Numbered from the stretch's first letter, positions 1 to 10,008 are shown. The stretch: 64,000 nt of DNA from Gammaproteobacteria bacterium (GCA_003164785.1 PLUE01000069.1:434001-498000), one strand, 5' to 3'. Program-made: numbers and translations. The notes: generated by a model from the sequence alone, not told the origin.

Positions 1-306
1 GGAGGGGACTCGCAGGTGGTCCGTTCCGACGGCGTCTTCGTGATCGAGGCTCGGTACATGTTCAAAACCGACGACAATGTCTTGATCTCGGTCTTGAACC
101 GGGGGATGCGCCACGCGTCAGCCGCCGTGATGGCACGTCTGTTGAAAGGCGAGCACGTCCCTGCCGACCAGTATTACTTTCGCACGGTGGCGCAGATCGA
201 GGCGCCCGTCGGATCCCGCTATGAAGCGCTGAACAAGTCATTGTTCGTCGCCATGGCGGAGCGCGAGCCGACTGGCGCCGTGCTGCACTTCTATCGCATC
301 GATTGA
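1..306 (+). CDS. DUF3237 family protein, C-terminal part
   Basis: The frame is open from the first base and no start is visible, so the gene begins outside the window; 101 residues remain. The sequence fits the second half of the DUF3237 (UPF0311) family: a strand reading RSDGVFVIEARY, then TDDNVLISVLNRG, then YYFRT and LNKSLFVA near the end. Complete family members are about 150 residues, cytoplasmic and of unknown function; they often sit beside catabolic dehydrogenases. It converges on the efflux operon with a 16-bp gap. The family call is from recall of its conserved strands. Confidence 0.75.
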   Translation, partial: GGDSQVVRSDGVFVIEARYMFKTDDNVLISVLNRGMRHASAAVMARLLKGEHVPADQYYFRTVAQIEAPVGSRYEALNKSLFVAMAEREPTGAVLHFYRID

Positions 307-322
307 CACGGGTCGAGCGGTC

Positions 323-1873
323 TTACTCGCCGCCGGCCGGCGCGGCGCTGTTGCCGGCCGGTCGTCGCACCAACCAACATAGCGGGATGAGTACGACCGC
401 CAGCCACGCCGACAGGTAAAACAGGTCCAACGAGGAGAGCAGGTAGCCCTGGCTCACCAAGGTTTGCGTCATGGCGCCGGCGGCGGCCGGGTCACCCAGT
501 CCCAGCGCGTGAAGCCGCTCCAGCGACTGTTGATAGGCCGGTGCATAGACGTTGACCGACTCCGCCAGGTGCGACTGATGCAGGGCTTCCCGCCGGTCCC
601 AGAGCGTCGTGGTCAACGACGTGGCGAAGCTGCCGGCCGTGATGCGCAGGAAGTTGTTCAGTCCCGAGGCGGCCGGCACCTTCTGCGGCGGCAGGCCGTC
701 GAAGCTGATCGCCAACATCGAGACGAAAAACAGTCCCATGGCCAAACCTTGCACCAATTGCGGCAGCATGAACGCGACAAAGCTCGCGTCCGCGGTGAAG
801 CCCACCCGCAGAAAATAGGAAATGGCGAAGAACATGAACGATGCGGCGGCGAACCAGCGAGCGTCGTAGCGCCGCATCAAGCGGCCGACGAAGGGGGAGA
901 TCAGCACCGCCACCACGCCGCTGGGGGCGGACACCAAACCGGCCCAGGTTGCGGTATACCCGACGTGGCTCTGCAGCCACAGCGGCATCAGCACGATGTT
1001 GCCGAAAAACACGGCATAGCCCAGACATAGGGCCAGTGTGCCCAGCGCAAAGCTGCGCGACCGAAACAGCGACAGGTCGACGATCGGCTGCCCTTCCGTG
1101 AGTTCCCAGATGAGCCAGGCGATGAAGGCAACCACGGTCACGATGAACAGAACGACGATGGGGGTCGAGGAAAACCAATCCAGGTCCTTGCCCTTGTCCA
1201 GCAGGATCTGCAGCGCGCCCACCCAGACGAAGAGCAGGGCCAGGCCGACGCGATCGATGGGTATTTTTCGCGTCGGCGTCTCCGCGCCCTTGAGGTTGTT
1301 CCAACAGATGAAGGCGCAGAAGATGCCGACCGGAATATTGATGAAGAATATCCACGGCCAGATGTAGTTATCCGAAATGTAGCCGCCCAGGATCGGACCC
1401 GCAATCGGCGCCACCAAGGTGGTCATCGACCAGATCGCGAGCGCGGTTCCGCGCTTCGCCGGACCGAAGATGTTGATGAGCAATGCCTGGCTGCCGGGAA
1501 TCATCGGGCCCGACACGGCGCCCTGCAAGACGCGAAAGGCGATCAACGAGGGCAGGCTCCAGGCGACGCCGCACAACAACGAGGCGGCCGTGAAGAGCAT
1601 GACTGACAGAACGAAAGTGCGGACCACGCCGAAACGCTGCATCAACCATCCGGTCAGGGGCACCGAGACGCCGTTGGCCACCGCAAACGACGTAATTACC
1701 CAGGTGCCCTGGTCCGAGCTCACGCCCAGATTACCGGCAATCGTCGGAATCGAGACGTTGGCGATCGACGTGTCGAGCACCTGCATGAAGGTTCCCAACG
1801 CCAGCGCCAGCGCGGTGATCGCCTTCGTGCTGCCGCTGAGCGCCGGCGCCGCCTGTCCGCCGGAGCCGCTCAC
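323..1873 (-). CDS. emrB: EmrB/QacA-type MFS drug efflux transporter (DHA2)
   Basis: A 516-residue inner-membrane proton/drug antiporter of the 14-helix DHA2 class. The first helix carries the family motif LDTSIANVSIPTIA (about residues 34-47), a motif-A-like loop GWLMQRFGVVRTF follows near residue 75, and a motif-C-like GPILGGYISDNYIWPW lies near residue 160. Length and repeated hydrophobic segments fit EmrB. It is the last gene of the operon and overlaps emrA by 4 nt. With the periplasmic adaptor and outer-membrane channel upstream it should form a tripartite pump that expels hydrophobic toxic compounds. The substrate is unknown. Confidence 0.93.
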   Translation of the reverse strand: MSGSGGQAAPALSGSTKAITALALALGTFMQVLDTSIANVSIPTIAGNLGVSSDQGTWVITSFAVANGVSVPLTGWLMQRFGVVRTFVLSVMLFTAASLLCGVAWSLPSLIAFRVLQGAVSGPMIPGSQALLINIFGPAKRGTALAIWSMTTLVAPIAGPILGGYISDNYIWPWIFFINIPVGIFCAFICWNNLKGAETPTRKIPIDRVGLALLFVWVGALQILLDKGKDLDWFSSTPIVVLFIVTVVAFIAWLIWELTEGQPIVDLSLFRSRSFALGTLALCLGYAVFFGNIVLMPLWLQSHVGYTATWAGLVSAPSGVVAVLISPFVGRLMRRYDARWFAAASFMFFAISYFLRVGFTADASFVAFMLPQLVQGLAMGLFFVSMLAISFDGLPPQKVPAASGLNNFLRITAGSFATSLTTTLWDRREALHQSHLAESVNVYAPAYQQSLERLHALGLGDPAAAGAMTQTLVSQGYLLSSLDLFYLSAWLAVVLIPLCWLVRRPAGNSAAPAGGE

Positions 1874-3099
1874 GGCCGCGCGACCGGACCTGCGGCGAGC
1901 TGCGGCCCGGCATTGCCGGCGATGATTTCCGCGATGCGGGCATCGACTGCGGGGTCATCTCCGGCGCTCGGTTGCGTGGGTTGCGGGGTGTTGCGCACGG
2001 CGGTGGCCATGAGCGGGCCGGAGGTGTCGCGCAGATCCACGTCGACGGCGGCCGACAAGCCGATGCGCAGCGGATGATCCTTGAGTTCCTGCGGATCGAG
2101 CAGGATGCGCACCGGCACCCGCTGCACGATCTTGATCCAGTTGCCGGAGGCATTCTGTGCCGGGAGTAGGGCGAAGGCATTGCCGCTGCCGGCGCCCACG
2201 CCGGCGAGGCGTCCGTGATAGGTGACATGACCGCCATAGACATCCGTGCGCACGGTGACCGGCTGGCCGGTACGCATGCGCGCCAGCTGCACCTCCTTGA
2301 AGTTGGCATCGATCCAGACATCGTCCAACGGAACCACGGCCAACAGGGGAGTCCCGGCTGCCACGCGCTGGCCGACCTGGACCGACCGCTTGGCGACCAC
2401 GCCGTTGACGGCCGCGGTCAGTTCCGTGCGATGCACCGCCAGCGCCGCATTGCGCACGGCCGCCGCCGCCGCGAGGACCTGCGGATGGGTGGCAATGGTG
2501 GTGCCGTCGATTTGCGCGACGGTCTGGCTCAATTGATCGCGGGCGGCGGACACGTTGGCCCGGGTCGCCGTCACGTTGTCGCGCGCATGCGAGAGTTCCT
2601 CGGCCGAGATCGCGCCGTCGGCCAACAGACCGCCGCGCCGCGCGAGGTCCGCCTGCGCCGTACGCAGCGCCTGTTCGCGCAGGTCGATCTGCGATCGCAG
2701 TTGCTGCCCTTGGGCGAACAGACCGCGGACCTCGCGCACGGCGCGCGCCAGGGCCGCCTCGGCGTTGGCCTTCGCGATCCTGGCATCCGCCGGATCGAGT
2801 TCGAGCAACGCCTGGCCGGCGGTCACCACCTGGGTGTCGTCGATGTGCAGCGCGATGACGGTGCCGGGCACTTCGCTCGTGATCTGCACCACGTCGCCGT
2901 TGACGTAGGCATCGTCGGTGCTTTCGATATAGCGGCCATAACTGAACCAATGGATCAGGTAGATCGCTCCGCCGATGAGCACCGCCGCGCCCAAGCCGAC
3001 CAGCCCCCAGCGACGCCTGCGGCCATTCGAGGCGGAGACGTCCGGTTTCGCAGCGGGCGGCGTCGTGGCCGCGGTGGTATCGGGATGGGGTGTGCTCAT
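1870..3099 (-). CDS. emrA: EmrA/HlyD-family periplasmic adaptor subunit
   Basis: A 409-residue membrane fusion protein. After a short cytoplasmic tail there is one membrane helix (about residues 33-53), then the first half of the biotinyl-lipoyl-like domain (TDDAYVNGDVVQITSEVPG, from about residue 60), an alpha-helical hairpin (about 110-190), and the second half with VNGVVAKRSVQVGQRVAAG near residue 230 followed by a beta-barrel. It links the EmrB pump to the outer-membrane channel. Its stop and start overlap both neighbours by 4 nt, so the operon is probably translationally coupled. Confidence 0.93.
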   Translation of the reverse strand: MSTPHPDTTAATTPPAAKPDVSASNGRRRRWGLVGLGAAVLIGGAIYLIHWFSYGRYIESTDDAYVNGDVVQITSEVPGTVIALHIDDTQVVTAGQALLELDPADARIAKANAEAALARAVREVRGLFAQGQQLRSQIDLREQALRTAQADLARRGGLLADGAISAEELSHARDNVTATRANVSAARDQLSQTVAQIDGTTIATHPQVLAAAAAVRNAALAVHRTELTAAVNGVVAKRSVQVGQRVAAGTPLLAVVPLDDVWIDANFKEVQLARMRTGQPVTVRTDVYGGHVTYHGRLAGVGAGSGNAFALLPAQNASGNWIKIVQRVPVRILLDPQELKDHPLRIGLSAAVDVDLRDTSGPLMATAVRNTPQPTQPSAGDDPAVDARIAEIIAGNAGPQLAAGPVARP

Positions 3100-4568
3100 G
3101 GGGTGGACCGTTGTGGCATGTCGTGGGAGGCAGGTGTCCGCGGCGCGTCGCGCTGCGCGGTGGAGGCGGGTGGCGACGGATCGAAGCTGCCCCCGACGGC
3201 GAGCAGCAGCATGACGCGGGCAAGGACCTGATTCGTGGTGATATCGACCATGGTGCGACGCGCAGCCAGCACCTGGGTCTCGGCGCCGAGGACCGAGAGA
3301 TAGTTGGCGAGACCGGCACGGTAGCGGTCTTCGGCCAGGCGGTACGCATCCTCGCTCGCCGCAAGCGTTTGTTGCTGATCGACCCGCTGCCGTGCGAGCG
3401 CGTCGATGCGGGTCAGTTGATCCGCGGTTTGTTGCACGGCGCCGAGCACCGTCGCGTTATAGCTCGCGACGGCGCCGTCGAGCGCCGCCTCGCTGCCCCG
3501 GTAGTTCGCCCGCAAACGGCCACCGTCGAACAACGGCAGGGAGATGAACGGGCCGCCGCCCAGCCCGCGGGCGCTCCAACTGAATAGATTATCGAGCCCG
3601 AAGGCGCCGAACCCGGCGATCGCCCGCAGGCTCACATCGGGATAGAACGCGGCCTTGGCCGCGAGCCGCTGCGCATCCGCGGCCTGAATCTGCAGGCGCG
3701 CCGACAGCACATCGGGGCGGCGCGCGAGAAGATTGATCGGCAGTTCCGTGGGAACCGGGAGCGCTGCATCCAGATCGAGGGTGGGCTTGACGATGGACGC
3801 GTAGGCGTCCGCGCCTCGGCCGACGAGGGTGGCGAGCTGATGCGCGGCGACTTCGGCGGCGGCCCGTGCCTGCTCGCGGTCGACGCGAGCCTGCGGCAGT
3901 TGACTGTCGGCCAACCGCAGCTCGAGGCGTGTGTCGAGCCCCGCCGCCAGCCGGCGCCGGGTGATGTCGATGATGTGCTGTCGTTGCGACTCGGAGCGGC
4001 CGGCGATATCGGCCAGCGCGTCGGCGCGATAGAGTTCCACGTACGCTTGGGCGACCGCGCCCGCCAAAACGAGGCGAGCGTCGTCGATGTCCAGATTGGC
4101 GGCCCGCGCGAGCGCAGTCGCCCGCTCCACCGCATCCGCCTGTCGACCCCAGAAATCGAGGTCCCAGCTCAGACTCACGCCGGCCTGGCCCATCCACGAA
4201 GGCTCGCCGGCCAGCGGCGGGGGAATGATGTAGTTTTGCGGCGCGTGCTGGCGCAGCAAGCTCGCGTCGACCGTCGCCTTCGGGAGCAGGCCCGCGTGAG
4301 CGGCATCCGCTTGAGCCGCCGCGTCGCGCAACCGAGCCTGCGCCTGCGCCAGCGTCGGGTTTCGTTCGAGCGCCTGGTCCACGAGCCGATCGAGTTGCGG
4401 GTCGTGGAAGCTTTCCCACCATCGCGCATCGGCCCCACCCACCGGGACTCCCGTCAGGCCCAGCGAATCATCCGCGATGATCGATGGGCGCGCGGACTCC
4501 TTGGGCGGCAGCACGCAAGCGGCCAAAACGGCTGACAGCAGAAGGGCCGTGAAGCCACGCAGAATCAT
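3096..4568 (-). CDS. NodT-family outer-membrane efflux lipoprotein
   Basis: A 490-residue TolC-like channel of the RND/NodT lipoprotein family. The N-terminus is a lipoprotein signal ending in LAAC, with Cys18 the predicted lipidated residue. The body shows the two duplicated outer-membrane-factor repeats, rich in Ala/Gln/Arg heptads (for example PTLAQAQARLRDAAAQADAA), and a typical PLFDGGRLRANYRGSEAAL segment in the second half. It completes the tripartite pump with EmrA and EmrB. It overlaps both emrA and the marR gene by 4 nt. Confidence 0.92.
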   Translation of the reverse strand: MILRGFTALLLSAVLAACVLPPKESARPSIIADDSLGLTGVPVGGADARWWESFHDPQLDRLVDQALERNPTLAQAQARLRDAAAQADAAHAGLLPKATVDASLLRQHAPQNYIIPPPLAGEPSWMGQAGVSLSWDLDFWGRQADAVERATALARAANLDIDDARLVLAGAVAQAYVELYRADALADIAGRSESQRQHIIDITRRRLAAGLDTRLELRLADSQLPQARVDREQARAAAEVAAHQLATLVGRGADAYASIVKPTLDLDAALPVPTELPINLLARRPDVLSARLQIQAADAQRLAAKAAFYPDVSLRAIAGFGAFGLDNLFSWSARGLGGGPFISLPLFDGGRLRANYRGSEAALDGAVASYNATVLGAVQQTADQLTRIDALARQRVDQQQTLAASEDAYRLAEDRYRAGLANYLSVLGAETQVLAARRTMVDITTNQVLARVMLLLAVGGSFDPSPPASTAQRDAPRTPASHDMPQRSTP

Positions 4569-5056
4569 TCGACGCCCCCGGCCGACTCCGGCGCAGGCTC
4601 CAGCAACGATTGCAACGTCGTGTTGAATTTCTTCAGGAGCCGCACGAATTCGAGAACCTCGGCGCTGCTGAAGTCGCCGAGCGCCAGATTGAGCCGGTCG
4701 ACCACCGTCGGGATCAGACCGTCCACGGTCTTCTTCCCCAATGCGGTCAGACGCAGGTCGACCTTGCGGCGGTCCCGATCTCCCCGTATCCGCTCGAGCA
4801 GGCCGCGCTCGGCGAGTTGGTCGATGACGCGCGTCAAGGCGCCGCTGTCGTGCCGGAACTGCGCGCAGATGTCCTTTGGATTGACCGCGATGCCGTCCCT
4901 CAACCAGGCGAGGATGATGTACTGGATGAAAGTGAAGCCTTGAACGGCGATCGCGGGCTCCATCGTATCCAACAGCAACGCATTCGAACGTTTCACGAGA
5001 TAACCGACGCTCGAGGTGGCGTGATAATTGGCCGATTTATAATGCTGCTTGGACAT
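4565..5056 (-). CDS. MarR-family transcriptional regulator of the efflux operon
   Basis: A 163-residue winged-helix regulator and first gene of the minus-strand operon, with a 4-nt overlap into the channel gene. The DNA-binding part reads HDSGALTRVIDQLAERGLLERIRGDRDRRKVDLRLTALG (shown here as one domain, about residues 68-107), with the wing residues D-R-D-R-R typical of MarR proteins. EmrR/MarR repressors commonly sit at the head of emrAB operons and are released by the pump's substrates; the same is inferred here. An imperfect inverted repeat lies just upstream of the start. Confidence 0.92.
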   Translation of the reverse strand: MSKQHYKSANYHATSSVGYLVKRSNALLLDTMEPAIAVQGFTFIQYIILAWLRDGIAVNPKDICAQFRHDSGALTRVIDQLAERGLLERIRGDRDRRKVDLRLTALGKKTVDGLIPTVVDRLNLALGDFSSAEVLEFVRLLKKFNTTLQSLLEPAPESAGGVE

Positions 5057-5385
5057 TGAATGCCTGGGCTGTAACTGCTTAGGCAGCCATTGTCCGCCCG
5101 GACACGGAAGGTTTCAAGCCGCGCCGGCGGCTCGTTGCCGGCCGCGCCAGGGATGCTGCAAGGCAGCACGCGAGCCCGCGTTTGCCGGGTGTTGCCCCGC
5201 GAAATGGCGGCTGTGTCACAGGATGCGGTGGGCATGTTGAGTTGCCGCGCCATCCCCTGTACTTTTTGTCTCGAAGCGTGACGGCCGCAATGCCGCGGGA
5301 TTGAACGGCTCTCCTTGCGCGGAGGATGTTGCGCGCATACTCAGCGCCCACTGAGCACATTGGCCGCGGGGCGAGGGGAGAGACC
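5057..5385. other. Divergent intergenic region between efflux operon and GGDEF/EAL gene
   Basis: This stretch has no convincing gene. It must hold the promoters of the minus-strand efflux operon and of the plus-strand signalling gene. The only clear structure is the inverted repeat TGCCT/AGGCA listed separately. An in-frame ATG at 5326 follows GGAGG without spacing, so I do not use it as the start of the next gene. Confidence 0.5.
5061..5085. promoter_or_regulatory. Possible MarR operator upstream of efflux operon
   Basis: The arms TGCCT (5061-5065) and AGGCA (5081-5085) are exact inverted repeats about a 15-nt centre, and GGCTG/CAGCC pairs inside and across the same stretch. It starts 5 nt upstream of the marR start codon, a usual place for autoregulation. 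The arms are short, so this is a suggestion only. Confidence 0.3.
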
Positions 5386-7602
5386 TTGATCGACAGCAAA
5401 AAAAACGTTTCTCGCGCCAAGCCAATGTTCGACTCCTACACCGCGTTGACCTTGAGCCTGGCCGCGGATCTGACCGGCATCTGTCTGCTCGACGAGGGGT
5501 TGAAATCCTGGGGTGAGTTCGGTGACTTGCGGGCGGCGGTCACGACGAGCTGGATTCGATCACTCGATCTCTTGAATTCGTCGAAGCGCATGCCGATCTC
5601 GGCGTGTCCTGGCGCAGGCCAATGGTGGACGGCCATTCCACTCGAAGAATCGGACGGTGTCCTGGTCGGGGTCTTCTGCGTCAGTGGGCCCGGTCCGAGA
5701 AATGGCGAAAGACCGGCGCACCATGCCGCACAGCTTGCCAAACGATTGAAACCTCTGTTGGGTTGTGTGCATCGCGACATGCGGGCCGCCAAGCCGGAGA
5801 AGGAGCGCGTCGCCCTGCTGACGGAACGCACCGCCGAACTGGAGTGGCTGTTCAACGTAACCAACAAGCTGAAGGGTGCCGTCGACGATCAGCGGGTCCT
5901 CGAGGAACTCGTGTCGGCGGCGGCGACACGGCTCAACGGGACTCTCGGCGTGTTGTTCGTGCCGGACAAGCGACTCACGGTGAAGTACGAGAGCACCCGG
6001 GCGCCCGCCGGGAGTCTTCACGACGCGTGGACGCAGACGCAACCACACCTCATGAACTGGGCCCAACGACAGAACCGGCCGCTGGTCAACAATCGCGTGG
6101 GACAGGGCAGCCCCGGGCGCGTGCACTGCAAAGTGCTATGTGTGCCGATCGTGCGCGAGACCGGACGCGTGATCGGCGTCATGGCCTTCTACAATCCCTC
6201 GCAGGCACCGGACTTCCTGGATCGACAGGTGTTCCTGGCGCGGCATATCGGGCGCCAGGCCGCGAGCATCATCGAAGCCCAGTTCGATTTGATGACGGGC
6301 CTCTACACGCGGACCGGCCTCGATCAGATGTTTCTCGCGGCGGAGGGCAACGCCGAGTTCGAGGAAAGCAGCGTACTGTTCCTCGATATCGACCACATGC
6401 ACGTCGCCAACGAACTGCATGGCTTCGAACTCGGCAACGAGCTGATCGTGCGCGTGGCCGACCTGCTGTCCTCGCCGATCCTGCCAGAGGACGCCTTGGC
6501 GGCCCGCATATCCGGGGATCGTTTCACCGTCATCCTGCCGCAGACGGCGTGCAATGCGGCGGTCAACATCGCGGAACGGTTGCAGGCCGCCGCGGCCCGG
6601 CTGGTGATTGGTCCGTCCAAGGACGTCTTCGACGTATCGATCAGTTGCGGCGTGTCGATTTTGCTGCCCATGCCCGACGGTCTCGCCCGCGCCATCGCCG
6701 CGGCGGAGCTGGCGTGCAAGACCGCAAAGCAGCGCGGCCGCAATCGCGTCGAGCTCTACGCGTTCGAGGACGGCAGCATGATGCGCCGGCATAGCGACGC
6801 GCTGTCCGTGGGCAAGCTGCGATCCGCCTTGAAGGCCGACCGGCTGCTGCTCTACGCTCAGCGCATCACGCCGCTGCAGAATCCAAGCTTGCCGGGCGGC
6901 TACGAATTGTTGCTGCGGCTGCGCGACGTGGACGGCACGTTGGTGCCTCCGGGGCCGCTGATCGATGCCGCGCAACGCTATCAGATTCTGCCTTCGATCG
7001 ATCGCTGGGTGATCCAGCGCGCGCTGCAAATGCTCGGACCCTACCGGTCCATGTTGAGAAGCCGTGAATTGGGCATGTCGATCAACGTGTCCGGTCAGTC
7101 GATCAGCGATTCATCGTTCATCGATCAACTGTCGAGATTTCTGAAGGACGCCAATCTGCCCCCGAACTGCGTGAGCGTCGAACTGACGGAGCAGGCGGCC
7201 ATCACCAATATCGCGCGGGCGAACCAGATGGTGACGCGGCTGGGCGCACTCGGTTGCCGGTTCGCGCTCGATGACTTCGGCACCGGTGCCAATTCGCTCT
7301 CCTACTTGAAGGCGCTTCAGGTTTACCGGGTGAAGATCGATGGCAGCTTCGTCAGGGACATCCAGACGAACCGCAACTCACAAGCGACGGTGCGCGCGAT
7401 CGTCGAGCTGGCAAGAGGGATGGGGATCGAGACCGTCGCCGAATATGTGGAGACCAAGGAAATCGCCCGGGAGGTGCGGACCTTGGGAGTTGACTATGCT
7501 CAAGGGTACGCCTTCGGGAAGCCCGAGCCGCTCGAAGATCTGTTGGAGCACCTGGCACGCGATGAGTCGAAGCGGCTGCACCGCCTGTTTCTCGAGACCT
7601 AG
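5386..7602 (+). CDS. GAF-GGDEF-EAL cyclic-di-GMP protein with degenerate GGDEF
   Basis: A 738-residue cytoplasmic protein from the TTG at 5386, chosen because GAGGGGAG lies 5 nt upstream; an ATG at 5326 and one at 5425 are alternatives. Domains in order: an unassigned N-terminus, a GAF-like domain (about 147-300), a GGDEF domain (about 302-458) and an EAL domain (about 472-730). The GGDEF signature is replaced by SGDRF, so diguanylate cyclase activity is unlikely. The EAL domain keeps likely catalytic residues: ELLLR, SVELTEQ, LDDFGTGANS, VKIDGSFV, VAEYVE and QGYAFGKP. The likely role is c-di-GMP hydrolysis controlled by the GAF and GGDEF parts. No TM segment is seen. Confidence 0.88.
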   Translation: MIDSKKNVSRAKPMFDSYTALTLSLAADLTGICLLDEGLKSWGEFGDLRAAVTTSWIRSLDLLNSSKRMPISACPGAGQWWTAIPLEESDGVLVGVFCVSGPGPRNGERPAHHAAQLAKRLKPLLGCVHRDMRAAKPEKERVALLTERTAELEWLFNVTNKLKGAVDDQRVLEELVSAAATRLNGTLGVLFVPDKRLTVKYESTRAPAGSLHDAWTQTQPHLMNWAQRQNRPLVNNRVGQGSPGRVHCKVLCVPIVRETGRVIGVMAFYNPSQAPDFLDRQVFLARHIGRQAASIIEAQFDLMTGLYTRTGLDQMFLAAEGNAEFEESSVLFLDIDHMHVANELHGFELGNELIVRVADLLSSPILPEDALAARISGDRFTVILPQTACNAAVNIAERLQAAAARLVIGPSKDVFDVSISCGVSILLPMPDGLARAIAAAELACKTAKQRGRNRVELYAFEDGSMMRRHSDALSVGKLRSALKADRLLLYAQRITPLQNPSLPGGYELLLRLRDVDGTLVPPGPLIDAAQRYQILPSIDRWVIQRALQMLGPYRSMLRSRELGMSINVSGQSISDSSFIDQLSRFLKDANLPPNCVSVELTEQAAITNIARANQMVTRLGALGCRFALDDFGTGANSLSYLKALQVYRVKIDGSFVRDIQTNRNSQATVRAIVELARGMGIETVAEYVETKEIAREVRTLGVDYAQGYAFGKPEPLEDLLEHLARDESKRLHRLFLET

Positions 7603-7948
7603 CCCCGACTAGCGACTTCCCACATCTGTCCGGCAGAGCCGAGGATTGGCGGCCCGATCCGGGATCTGAGGAGCCCAGGACCCACCGACCGCGCCCTGGA
7701 CCGAGAACAGGATCGCCGTGGCCCATTGCGCAGATCTCAAGCGAGGGCCGGCAAGGGTGGCCTGCTCGCGGTCGATGGAACTCTCCTGATGATTCAATGT
7801 CTCCCCTCTTGCGCGTTAGGTCGCCGATGTGCCAACCGCCGGATTTGAAAAGAGACATAATAGCCATCAGGATGCGTCCCGCGCACCGCTATTGTTCGAC
7901 CGAGTCATACCCTGGGCACATGTGCAGCGTGCGCAGCGGCCGAACACC

Positions 7949-9988
7949 ATGGATTCCATGCCACCACACAATTTGACTTACGGCACGGCCGTCACGACCC
8001 CCCAGCGGGGAGGCAGCACGAACGCCCGTGCCGCCGATCGACGTGGGCAATGGGCATGGGAATCGCTTGCACTCGCTTTTTCCATGTTCATGGTCGCCGC
8101 CATCGCGGCGTTCGTCTTTCGTGCCTCCGGCGAGACGTCCCCCATCTATGCCACGCGGGTGCCGCTGCCCTGGATACCCTTGGGGCTGGCGGTGGGAGTG
8201 CTGTATTTTCGCGGCCGCGATCGCTGGCCCGGCGTGTGGCTGGGCACCGTCTGCACGGGTCTGGTGGTCGGCGGAATTTCGCTTCCGGCCACGGCCGTGC
8301 AGGCAACTTCGGCAACCCTGTTCGTCATCGGCATTCGGGCACTGCTGCGTGCGTGGCACGTGAATGCCGGACTCGAGCGCTGGCAGGACCCCTTGCTGCT
8401 CTGGCTCGTCGCCGCCATCGGCGGCATCGGCATGAGCTGTGTCGCGGGCACGGTGGTGCTGGTGATCGCCGGTCATCATCCCACGCCCGCCGATCACGGA
8501 ACCGCGCAGGGTTTGCTGAATGCACGAGGCTATCCCGCATTGGGGTGGCCGCTCTTCAGCTTCGTCGCTTCCTGGGCGGCGAATTGGGCGAGCGGCATCG
8601 CGCTGATTCTGCCGGCCATGCGTTTGCTGAACGGCGCCAGTTGGCGCCAATTGCGCCACCGACTTCGCGAGGTCTCATTTCTGGCCGTCGTTCTGTTTTT
8701 GTGGGCGATCGCTGCGCTGATGCCGCTGCCATGGGTCGCGAGCCTGCCGTTATGCCTCGTCGGCCTGGTGTTGGTCATTTGGGCATCGACGCGCTTCGGT
8801 GTGGCCGTGGCGTCCCTGATCCCCTTCGCACTGGCGGTGATCGAGAGCGCCGCATTCATCGCCGGCCGAGGTCCGCTGCAATCACGTCCGGCGGACGCCA
8901 TCCTCGCGATATGGACGTTCATTCTGGTCATCTCGATACTCGGGATGCTCATCACATCGCTGCTCGCCGAGCGTGACGCCGCCTTCCGACGGCAGGCGAC
9001 GTCCGAAATGCGTTACCGCGTGCTGTTCGAGGCAAGCCCGCGCCCGCAGTGGGTGCACGATCCGGAGACGCATCGCATCTTGATGGTCAACGAGGCCGCT
9101 CTGCAGCTCTACGGATATTCGCGCGAGCAATTCATGGCCCTGAGCCCGCAGCAGCTCGATGCGGATGATCCGGCTCACGATAGACCTTCCGGATCGCGGC
9201 AACCGGACACGGGCGAGCATCGTCACACCACGCAGGACGGCTCGATCATCGACGTCGAACTCCATGCAAAGCCGATCGAATTCGATGGTCGTTCGGCGCG
9301 GCTCGTGTTCAGCGACGATGTGACCGATCGCAATCGCCTCCGCGGCGCGTTTCTGGACGCCAGCGATCGCGCGGGCCGCAAGCTGGGCCGGGAACTGCAC
9401 GATGGTCTTGGCCAGGATCTGGTCGCCCTGTCGTTGATTGCGCGCGCCGAGACGGTGCGACTGAACAAGGGGGGCGCGGCCGGGCCGGACGCCCTCAAGT
9501 TGATCGAAAGCGTGGCCCTGCGCGCGGCCGAGAACTGCCGCGGCATCGCGCGCGGGCTGTCGGCGCTCACCGAGACCGGAGGGGACCTTGCGGCCGCGTT
9601 GCGGCGGCTGCCCGATCGATTTGGTCACGGGCCGCCGCTCATCACCGTGACGATCGAGGACGATGCGCCGCTCGAGTTGGATGAGGGCGTTCAGGATCAC
9701 ATCTTTCGAATCGCTCAGGAGGCGCTGACGAACGCGGTGAAGCACGCCGGCGCGCAGCGTATCGCGGTGACGCTCACGGTCATGCATCACGCCGTCAGGC
9801 TCTCGGTGCGCGACGATGGCGTCGGGCTGCCGCCCAATGGTGCCCGCGGCGCCGGCCTCGGTCTGGCGTCGATGCGGCATCGCGCGTCGGCGATCGGTGC
9901 GGACCTGTGCGTGACGGATCTGGGCGGCCGCGGCACCGAATTGCGCCTCGACTGCCCACAACTGGACGCGCGACGCGTGGAGGCCTGA
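7949..9988 (+). CDS. MASE1-PAS sensor histidine kinase (NarL/DegS class)
   Basis: A 679-residue membrane sensor from ATG 7949; the frame extends upstream to 7829, but that extension is polar and low-complexity. Residues about 35-340 are strongly hydrophobic and match the MASE1 sensory membrane domain (for example RVPLPWIPLGLAVGVLYFRG). A PAS domain follows (MRYRVLFEASPRPQWVHD, about 353-460), then a HisKA_3 dimerisation domain with the phospho-acceptor motif GRELHDGLGQDL (about 473-545). The HATPase domain has IAQEALTNAVKHAG, DDGVGLP and GLGLASMRHRA. These kinases usually pair with a LuxR-type response regulator; none lies nearby, so it is an orphan here. The signal is unknown. Confidence 0.85.
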   Translation: MDSMPPHNLTYGTAVTTPQRGGSTNARAADRRGQWAWESLALAFSMFMVAAIAAFVFRASGETSPIYATRVPLPWIPLGLAVGVLYFRGRDRWPGVWLGTVCTGLVVGGISLPATAVQATSATLFVIGIRALLRAWHVNAGLERWQDPLLLWLVAAIGGIGMSCVAGTVVLVIAGHHPTPADHGTAQGLLNARGYPALGWPLFSFVASWAANWASGIALILPAMRLLNGASWRQLRHRLREVSFLAVVLFLWAIAALMPLPWVASLPLCLVGLVLVIWASTRFGVAVASLIPFALAVIESAAFIAGRGPLQSRPADAILAIWTFILVISILGMLITSLLAERDAAFRRQATSEMRYRVLFEASPRPQWVHDPETHRILMVNEAALQLYGYSREQFMALSPQQLDADDPAHDRPSGSRQPDTGEHRHTTQDGSIIDVELHAKPIEFDGRSARLVFSDDVTDRNRLRGAFLDASDRAGRKLGRELHDGLGQDLVALSLIARAETVRLNKGGAAGPDALKLIESVALRAAENCRGIARGLSALTETGGDLAAALRRLPDRFGHGPPLITVTIEDDAPLELDEGVQDHIFRIAQEALTNAVKHAGAQRIAVTLTVMHHAVRLSVRDDGVGLPPNGARGAGLGLASMRHRASAIGADLCVTDLGGRGTELRLDCPQLDARRVEA

Positions 9989-10008
9989 TTTTCCGCCGCT
10001 CGCTGCGA

